Origin: Clostridia bacterium
GTDB lineage: Bacteria; Bacillota; Clostridia; Christensenellales; UBA1242
NCBI GenBank assembly: GCA_900767715.1
Contig: CAAGAD010000005.1
Coordinates: 62,001-126,000, forward strand
Direction: 5' to 3'
DNA: 64,000 nucleotides
The position numbers were made by a program, and so were the translations under genes. Positions 58,960 to 64,000 of this stretch are shown in pieces. Positions within the stretch are counted from its first letter, which is position 1. Each line of letters begins with the position of its first letter. The notes under the pieces were generated by a model. That model had not been told where the DNA came from. It did no database searches and worked only from the letters and a program-made list of their open reading frames with translations.

Positions 58960-61272
58960 ATGAAAGAAGAAATACTAGATTATATTACATCAAATCAACT
59001 ATTATATTTGAGAAGAAAAGAATTAACCGCACTCCTAAAAGCGCGTTTTGAATATGTCGATGTCAATAAAGTTATTGACGAGTTGCTAGATAGTGGCGAC
59101 TTGTTTTTGGACGCCAGCAACAAGATTTGTTCGACCAAAAGCAAGGGTTATTTAAAGGGCAAAATCATCGGCAATGCCAAAGGCTTTGGTTTTTGCAAGG
59201 TGGACGGCGAAGAGCAAGACGTGTTCATTCCTGCCAGTAAACTTAACGGCGCGGTCAATAACGATTTTGTACTCATAAAGATTGACTATCGTCCGCAAGA
59301 CAACAATCCGGAAGGTTGCGTTATCAAGGTCTTGAAACGTGGCACTAACGAAGTGGTGGGCAGATTTGAGCGCACGAAAAGTTGTGGTTATGTTTTCAGT
59401 GATGATACCAAGTTTAGCGCTGGCGTTTACATTGCCAAGCAAAATTTCAAGACGGCACAAGATGGCGACCGCGTTGTTGCCCGCATTATTGATTTCGGCG
59501 ACGGAATGAACCGCAAAATTTGTGGCGAAATCGTGGAAGTGTTGGGCAGATATGATGATGAATCGGGCGAAGAAGACGCACTCATTAGACAGTTCAAAGT
59601 TCGCACAGAGTTTGACCCCGCCACGCTTGACGAAGCCCGTCGCATTCGCTCGGTTGTGGTGGAGAAAGATTTTGCGGGTAGAGAAGATTTCCGCGACCTA
59701 AATATTTTCACTATTGACGGCAGTGATACGCGCGATGTCGATGACGCAATCAGCGTGCGCCGACTAAAAAAAGGCGTGTATCGCGTGGGCGTGCATATCG
59801 CGGACGTAAGCAATTATGTCAAGCCTGACAGTGCGCTTGACAAAGAAGCCTTTGACCGTGGCACGAGCGTCTATTTCCCAGACCGCGTTTTGCCAATGCT
59901 CCCAGTCGAACTTTCGAACGGAATTTGCTCGCTAAACGAAGGCGTTGACCGCTTGACCTTGTCTGTGATTATGGACTTGGACGAGAATGCCAACGTTTTG
60001 TATAGCGACGTCTGTGAGAGCGTTGTCAATGTTAAAAAACACCTTGTTTATGATGACGTCTATTTGGCATTGCAGGGCGACCCAGTGCAAGTGGAGAAGT
60101 TGCAGTCCGTTTTGCCGGACTTGAAGATTTTGGCAGACCTAACGCTTAAACTTGAAATGAAACGTCACAACCGAGGTGCAATTGACCTTGATATGCCAGA
60201 AGCATATATTGAAGTAGATGACAAGGGTGATGTAACCAACATCACCAAGCGACCACGCACTCTCGCTCATCGCTTGATTGAGAGTTTTATGATTTTGGCT
60301 AATGAAACTGTGGCGAATAGATATTTTATCAAGAAAACACCTTTCGTTTATCGTGTGCACGAGAAACCAGATCCAGCCAAGTTGAATAGATTTTTGAAGT
60401 TCGCCGAATTGCACGGTTTTAACAACTTCAAGATTAATCCGGAAGACGTCAAGCCAATGGAATTGCAAAAACTTTTGGAGAGCGTAAAGGACGACGTCGT
60501 TCGCGAAACGATGAGCAGTGTTTTGTTGCGCAGTCTTGCCAAGGCGCGTTATGCACCGGAATGCCTAGGTCACTATGGCATCGCCAGCACCTACTATTGT
60601 CATTTTACCTCACCAATTAGGCGTTATCCAGACCTTGCAATTCATCGTATGATAAAGATGGATTTGCACGACAAAATTTCCAGTGAAAACAAACCTTATC
60701 TTGAAGAGTTTGTGAAGCAGGCGAGCGAACGTTCAAGCGATATGGAAGTGGTGGCAGACGACGCCGAGCGTGCAGTTGACGATTTGAAAAAATGTCAGTA
60801 TATGAAGTCGTTCGTTGGTCAAGATTTCCACGCGCGTGTCACGGGCGTTCAAGAGTTCGGTATATTCGTTATGCTAGACAATACAGTTGAAGGATTGGTT
60901 CGACTCGAAGCCTTGCCAGAAGACGATTACAATTTTGACGACCTTGCCATAACACTCAAAGGCAATAGTCATTCATACACGCTTGGCGATGAAGTGGAAG
61001 TAACTCTCTTGTCCGCAGACATTAAAGCACGCAAACTCAGTTTCGCCATTAAAGGTGTAGAGCCTCGTCCGCGTGAATTTGAGAACCCAATAAAAAATAT
61101 AAATAAAATTGGAAAAAATAAAAATTCAAGAAATTATAAAAATAATAAAAACGAAAAAATAAATAAAAATTCCAATAAAAAATCGAATAAATCTAATAAA
61201 AATAACAATAGATTAAATAAATTAGATAAAAAATCTAATAAAAAAGATTTAAAAAATAAAAAAAGAAAATAA
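58960..61272 (+). CDS. rnr: Ribonuclease R
   Basis: A 770-aa 3'-5' exoribonuclease that degrades structured RNA and, with tmRNA-SmpB, non-stop mRNA. Order: N-terminal winged-helix (about 1-65), cold-shock RNA-binding domains (about 70-210), the RNB catalytic domain with TIDGSDTRDVDDAISV (about residue 250), the S1 domain (GQDFHARVTGVQEFGIFVML, about residue 622) and a ~60-residue tail almost wholly Asn, Lys and Ser. The tail's DNA is much more A/T-rich than the rest. The start has no ribosome site but a promoter at leaderless distance. Confidence 0.95.
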   Translation: MKEEILDYITSNQLLYLRRKELTALLKARFEYVDVNKVIDELLDSGDLFLDASNKICSTKSKGYLKGKIIGNAKGFGFCKVDGEEQDVFIPASKLNGAVNNDFVLIKIDYRPQDNNPEGCVIKVLKRGTNEVVGRFERTKSCGYVFSDDTKFSAGVYIAKQNFKTAQDGDRVVARIIDFGDGMNRKICGEIVEVLGRYDDESGEEDALIRQFKVRTEFDPATLDEARRIRSVVVEKDFAGREDFRDLNIFTIDGSDTRDVDDAISVRRLKKGVYRVGVHIADVSNYVKPDSALDKEAFDRGTSVYFPDRVLPMLPVELSNGICSLNEGVDRLTLSVIMDLDENANVLYSDVCESVVNVKKHLVYDDVYLALQGDPVQVEKLQSVLPDLKILADLTLKLEMKRHNRGAIDLDMPEAYIEVDDKGDVTNITKRPRTLAHRLIESFMILANETVANRYFIKKTPFVYRVHEKPDPAKLNRFLKFAELHGFNNFKINPEDVKPMELQKLLESVKDDVVRETMSSVLLRSLAKARYAPECLGHYGIASTYYCHFTSPIRRYPDLAIHRMIKMDLHDKISSENKPYLEEFVKQASERSSDMEVVADDAERAVDDLKKCQYMKSFVGQDFHARVTGVQEFGIFVMLDNTVEGLVRLEALPEDDYNFDDLAITLKGNSHSYTLGDEVEVTLLSADIKARKLSFAIKGVEPRPREFENPIKNINKIGKNKNSRNYKNNKNEKINKNSNKKSNKSNKNNNRLNKLDKKSNKKDLKNKKRK

Positions 61273-61274
61273 TT

Positions 61275-61302
61275 AAATAAACCTTTCGGGGTTTATTTTT
61301 TT
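61275..61302 (+). terminator. Terminator of rnr
   Basis: AAATAAACC (61275-61283) pairs with GGTTTATTT (61290-61298), T run. Confidence 0.75.
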
Positions 61303-61342
61303 ATTTAAATAATTAAAAAATAAAATTAATTATTTTTATATA

Positions 61343-61371
61343 TTGATTTTAAATTTAATATTTGCTATAAT
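61343..61371 (+). promoter_or_regulatory. Promoter of smpB
   Basis: TTGATT (61343-61348), 17 nt, TATAAT (61366-61371), 20 nt before GTG 61391. A TAGGAG ribosome site lies between, so this gene has a normal leader. It may also transcribe tmRNA. Confidence 0.65.
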
Positions 61372-61390
61372 TAACGCGTTAGGAGTTTTT

Positions 61391-61852
61391 GTGGAAAACA
61401 TTTGTCAAAACAAACGCGCATCATTCGATTACGAACTTTTGGACAGATACGAGGCTGGCGTTGTTTTGACTGGCGACGAGATTAAGTCGGTGCGTGCTGG
61501 CAGTATGTCTTTGAATGACAGTTTTTGCCTTGTGCGAAATGGTCAAGTGATTTTGAAGAACGCATACATCAAACCATACACCAATGCGTACAGTGGCTAC
61601 CAAGGTAAGCACGACGCTCGTCAAGACAGAGTGCTACTTTTGAACAAATATGAGATTAAGCAAATCAAGAATGCAATTGAGCAAAAAGTACTCACAATAG
61701 TTCCAACGCGTGCATACTTTGTTAAGCATCTTGTCAAGGTGGAAATCGCAGTCGCACGTGGCAAAAAACTTTTCAACAAAAAGGACAGCATAAAAGAAAA
61801 AGACATTGCTCGTTCAAGCCAGCGCGCATTGGCAGATATGGGGATGAAATAG
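61391..61852 (+). CDS. smpB: SsrA-binding protein SmpB
   Basis: A 153-aa tmRNA partner in trans-translation. It begins with GTG 61391 after TAGGAG, giving MENICQNKRASFDYEL. Conserved segments are GVVLTGDEIKSVRAGSMSL (about residues 22-40), the HDARQDRVLLLNKYEI region and the C-terminal basic tail. The tail is a helix that enters the ribosomal A site. Its last codons and stop (61840-61852) lie inside the 5' end of tmRNA, an overlap that couples the two genes. Confidence 0.95.
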   Translation: MENICQNKRASFDYELLDRYEAGVVLTGDEIKSVRAGSMSLNDSFCLVRNGQVILKNAYIKPYTNAYSGYQGKHDARQDRVLLLNKYEIKQIKNAIEQKVLTIVPTRAYFVKHLVKVEIAVARGKKLFNKKDSIKEKDIARSSQRALADMGMK

Positions 61853-62183
61853 TTTCGACAGTGTTGGTTAGGTTAGAATACGCACGTAGTAGTAGGCGCT
61901 ACTATAAAAACCAAATCGTTTAATAAACGCAAACAATAATAATGTAGCCGTTGCTGCCTAGTCAGCCGGCCGTTGACCTACTTGCACCGAAAGGGTAGCC
62001 ATCAACGTCATAATTTCGGTGAACGGACGCGTTCGATTTCTCTAAAACGTGTCGGCATTTAGAGAATAGTTTGGTACAAGTCGTTAGCAGACTTCACCAA
62101 GCGAAATAGATTGCTAACTAAACGTGTAGGGTATTCAGCAGATTCAATATTGGACATGGGTGCAACTCCCATCATCTCCACCA
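61840..62183 (+). ncRNA. ssrA: tmRNA (SsrA)
   Basis: A 344-nt transfer-messenger RNA. The 5' GGGGATG pairs with 3' CATCTCC, followed by A and encoded CCA at 62181-62183. The tRNA-like domain has GTTTCGACAG near the 5' end and GGGTGCAACTCCC (T arm) near the 3' end. The tag frame at 61929-61961 reads ANNNNVAVAA then TAG; the resume codon is GCA. Several pseudoknot-forming stems lie between. The first 13 bases are shared with the end of smpB. It rescues stalled ribosomes and marks products for ClpXP. Confidence 0.96.
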
Positions 62184-62191
62184 AACTAAAT

Positions 62192-62224
62192 AACTCACTA
62201 AAAAGTTCTAGTGAGTTTTTTTTG
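62192..62224 (+). terminator. Terminator of tmRNA
   Basis: AACTCACTA (62192-62200) pairs with TAGTGAGTT (62209-62217), T run. Confidence 0.85.
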
Positions 62225-62282
62225 TCGTAACTAATTACCACTTTTTGACAAATTGTGCTATAATTTATGTAAGGTAAAATTT

Positions 62283-62732
62283 ATGGGAGCATTTAATTAC
62301 GTTGGTTTAATAATAATCGTACTTATGATGATACCGAATTTGATTTATATGTACGTCAATAGAAACACAAAACCAGTGGTATATGCAGACAAGAAACTGG
62401 ACACATTAGAGCAGATTGGGCGTTACGGCTGTTTTGCTTGTATGATAGTCAATTTTCCATACACATATTTTGACTTTTGGTTCAAAAATGCCGAACTAGT
62501 TTACATTATCGTTAGCGCTGTATTGATGACTTGTTATATGCTTTGCTGGATTATATTTTGGAAGAAAACAACAATGTTCAAGGTATTGGCGTTGTCTGTC
62601 TTGCCTTCTATGATGTTTTTGTTCACCAGCATAATGCTTGGCAGTCTGTTGTTGTTCTTTTTCACACTCATCTTTGCACCAACGCACTTCATCATCGGTT
62701 ACAGAACCGTCAAATTGAATCAATCAAAATAA
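62283..62732 (+). CDS. Membrane protein of unknown function
   Basis: A 149-aa protein starting MGAFNYVGLIIIVLMMIPNL, with hydrophobic segments at about residues 5-24, 44-62, 70-90 and 100-135. The NLIYMYVNRN turn and C-terminal GYRTVKLNQSK are polar. The start at ATG 62283 follows TAAGGT and a promoter (TTGACA about 62245, TATAAT about 62269). Monocistronic. No family assigned. Confidence 0.75.
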   Translation: MGAFNYVGLIIIVLMMIPNLIYMYVNRNTKPVVYADKKLDTLEQIGRYGCFACMIVNFPYTYFDFWFKNAELVYIIVSAVLMTCYMLCWIIFWKKTTMFKVLALSVLPSMMFLFTSIMLGSLLLFFFTLIFAPTHFIIGYRTVKLNQSK

Positions 62733-62740
62733 AACAAAAC

Positions 62741-62766
62741 AAAAAAGCCCAGACGGGCTTTTTTTT
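62741..62766. terminator. Bidirectional terminator
   Basis: AAAAAAGCCC (62741-62750), loop AGAC, GGGCTTTTTT (62755-62764). It serves the converging membrane-protein and XRE-regulator genes. Confidence 0.85.
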
Positions 62767-63200
62767 CATTCAAACTTTACACCAACAAGGTAGTCTAGTG
62801 AGCAAGTGAGATTTTCCGCAATTGAAATTAGGCGTGGTAGGGAAGGGTAATGCCCGTTCTGCCAATGGCGATAAGACGCCTCACTGCAATTGGTCTGTTT
62901 GGAAAGTTTCCAGTTGGAAGTGTTGTTCAAAACCAGCACTTTATCGTATCTGTCCACAAACTGTGTCATATCATAGCCGGCGATGTTAACGTGTTTGTAG
63001 TTGTCGTCAATGCCGAACAGATAGTCTAGCGTACAATGAAAATATTTCGCAATCTTGACGGCAAAATCTATTGACGGATAAATCCCGCGCAAATATCTGC
63101 TGAGCAAAGTGCCAGCCACACCACTTTCGCGACCAATTTGGTTGATAGACTTATTCGTGTCTGTGATAAGGTCTTTCAAGATGTCAACAAAATTTTCCAT
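62766..63200 (-). CDS. XRE-family regulator with two HTH-like units
   Basis: A 144-aa protein. The start at 63200 follows GGGAGATAAG on the minus strand. Residues 1-62 form a Cro/C1-type HTH (SINQIGRESGVAGTLLSRYL then AKYFHCTLDYLFGID). Residues ~85-144 repeat the second half in similar form (CSEASYRHWQNGHYPSLPRL then AENLTCSLDYLVGV). So it is a tandem duplication of the domain, the second copy being partly degenerate. It is divergent from a 51-aa ORF, with repeated sequences in between that may be operators. Confidence 0.88.
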   Translation of the reverse strand: MENFVDILKDLITDTNKSINQIGRESGVAGTLLSRYLRGIYPSIDFAVKIAKYFHCTLDYLFGIDDNYKHVNIAGYDMTQFVDRYDKVLVLNNTSNWKLSKQTNCSEASYRHWQNGHYPSLPRLISIAENLTCSLDYLVGVKFE

Positions 63201-63221
63201 TCTTATCTCCCACAAGTTTTC

Positions 63222-63257
63222 GACAAAACTAAACACCGTGTGACAAAACTAGTGTCA
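63222..63257. promoter_or_regulatory. Repeated sites in the XRE divergent region
   Basis: GACAAAACTA occurs at 63222-63231 and 63242-63251, exactly 20 bp apart (about two helical turns). The second is part of the inverted repeat TGACA-N7-TGTCA (63241-63257). These are good candidates for binding by the two-domain XRE regulator encoded just beside them. Confidence 0.55.
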
Positions 63258-63351
63258 TTATTACATTTAATTTTATTTTGTTATATTGTATGATTGTTAT
63301 GCGTGTACTATTTTGCTAGTATAAAAGTGCACGATAAAAGGAAAAAACGAT

Positions 63352-63507
63352 ATGGAAAAACTCAATGAAAACAATTTCAGTGAAGCCCTAGGCAGAATGT
63401 TGATTGCTAATTATGAAAACAAAGTGATTGCGACCTCCGATAAAATTTATGTGACGCTGGATGACAAACTGTCTATAATTATTAAAATTTCCAAAATTGT
63501 TAGTTAA
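63352..63507 (+). CDS. 51-aa ORF divergent from the XRE regulator
   Basis: ATG 63352 is preceded by AAAAGGAAA. The product MEKLNENNFSEALGRMLIAN continues to a C-terminus of short beta-like strands (IYVTLDDKLSIIIKISKIVS). It is too short for family assignment. Its position across from the regulator, with candidate operators between, suggests it is a target. Coding status is likely but unproved. Confidence 0.5.
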   Translation: MEKLNENNFSEALGRMLIANYENKVIATSDKIYVTLDDKLSIIIKISKIVS

Positions 63508-63584
63508 AAACCGCAAAAATGGAAGAAATAGTGGGCAAAAACCAGTAAAAATGTAAAAATTTTAAAAAAAATTAAAAAAGACTA

Positions 63585-63612
63585 TTGAAAAATTTTGCAT
63601 TCCGTGTATAAT
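63585..63612 (+). promoter_or_regulatory. Promoter of the last gene
   Basis: TTGAAA (63585-63590), 16 nt, TATAAT (63607-63612), about 38 nt before ATG 63651. Confidence 0.7.
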
Positions 63613-63650
63613 GTACGAGAACAAAACTCATTTTTAAGGAGAGTAGGGGA

Positions 63651-64000
63651 ATGTTTTGGAATGCATTTGTTAATGTTTTGGCCATAATTGCGATTATAGT
63701 TGTCGCAGCATTTGTGATGATTTTTCTCGGCGATTTGCTAATCAGCATTATTGACGGCAAGAGTGGCATTTTCTTTAAGCGAAACAAGAAAGCGAAAGTG
63801 GAAGAATTGGAAGATGAGGACGATAAGTCTAACTATGCAACACGCGAAGAGTTGGCAAAGTTGCAAGAGATGTATCGCAACAAGGAAACTCAATCTGCAC
63901 CAGTTGTAGTTGTTCAGCCACAACCTGTTCAAAAGAACGTAACAGACGACTACCTAAACAACGCAGTGCCAGTTGACTACGATTTGGCTAAGAAAGAAGA
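63651..64000 (+). CDS. Membrane-anchored protein, 3' end outside window
   Basis: ATG 63651 follows AAGGAGAGTAGGGG. The 116 visible residues start MFWNAFVNVLAIIAIIVVAA, with one hydrophobic segment at about residues 5-40, then a basic stretch (KRNKKAKVEELEDEDDKS), a charged helix (REELAKLQEMYRNKE) and a Val/Gln/Pro-rich linker. The frame is still open at the window edge. The build suggests a bitopic protein with a cytoplasmic coiled-coil; function unknown. Confidence 0.75.
   Translation, partial: MFWNAFVNVLAIIAIIVVAAFVMIFLGDLLISIIDGKSGIFFKRNKKAKVEELEDEDDKSNYATREELAKLQEMYRNKETQSAPVVVVQPQPVQKNVTDDYLNNAVPVDYDLAKKE

Noticed and set aside
62059..62241. 60-codon minus-strand ORF
   Set aside because: It lies within the tmRNA 3' half and terminator; no ribosome site.
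1..64000. CRISPR array, insertion sequence or prophage
   Set aside because: No regularly spaced repeats, transposase, integrase or phage structural genes were recognised; the only direct repeats are the tRNA-Ser and lipoprotein-leader duplications.
1..64000. Alternative genetic code (TGA as Trp)
   Set aside because: TGA ends at least two real genes (10045-10047 and 32790-32792), and Trp codons in conserved genes are TGG.

Overview
The window is bacterial, AT-rich and gene-dense, and reads as a contig from an uncultured anaerobic Bacillota (Clostridia-like), probably gut-associated. The evidence is the low-GC Gram-positive gene content (SepF, SpmA/SpmB, ClpX downstream of tig and clpP, Rrf2-NifS-IscU, SipW-type signal peptides, lipoboxes), AGGAG-type ribosome sites, rho-independent terminators after most transcripts, and tRNA genes with encoded CCA. 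TGA is used as a stop (for example after the DUF1540-like protein and after lspA), so the standard bacterial code applies. No rRNA, CRISPR array, transposase or intact prophage was seen.

Layout: 0-5.3 kb holds the end of an unknown Ala/Gln-rich protein, tRNA-Asn, a membrane protein/lipoprotein pair and gltX. 5.4-8.3 kb holds three secreted proteins with TasA/CalY (SipW-type) leaders; between the first two lies a ~360-nt region that folds into about ten hairpins ending in a terminator, with its own promoter and no ORF. 8.3-11.9 kb: unknown protein, rplI (minus), a DUF1540-like Cys protein, ppa (minus), and tRNA-Ser(GCT) preceded by a duplicated copy of its own 5' end. 11.3-14 kb: membrane protein, Rrf2 regulator, then a promoter with a perfect palindrome driving nifS and iscU. 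14-18 kb: metal permease, spmAB (minus), tatD, rsmA. 18.3-31.6 kb: a 3,261-residue membrane-anchored surface protein followed by an unknown 1,036-residue cytoplasmic protein and an 80-residue partner.

31.8-37.7 kb: sepF-lspA-rluD, a small membrane protein, and the tig-clpP-clpX proteostasis operon. 37.8-41.3 kb: HicB-like antitoxin with an unknown 173-aa neighbour, then a GLUG-repeat surface protein. 41.5-46 kb: rpsL-rpsG-fusA and tuf. 46-50.3 kb: accessory cluster of four lipoproteins, two of which share a nearly identical 104-bp leader/signal-peptide block, with two gene remnants (an SDR C-terminus and a frameshifted ORF) and a structured non-coding stretch. 50.4-55.4 kb: MazG-like protein, tRNA-Leu(CAA), a uridine-kinase-like P-loop protein overlapping polA, a tiny membrane peptide and an ArsR regulator.

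55.5-62.2 kb: pgk-gpmI (lower glycolysis), then the secG-rnr-smpB-ssrA block for secretion, RNA decay and ribosome rescue. The smpB stop codon lies inside the 5' end of tmRNA. 62.2-64 kb: membrane protein, a two-domain XRE regulator divergent from a 51-aa ORF, and the start of a membrane protein cut by the window edge.

The most novel-looking items are the multi-hairpin RNA at 6.37-6.73 kb, the tRNA-Ser leader duplication with an antisense of the anticodon arm, five genes whose promoter -10 box sits 6-7 nt before the start codon (apparent leaderless mRNAs), the giant surface protein, and the shuffled lipoprotein leader cassette.
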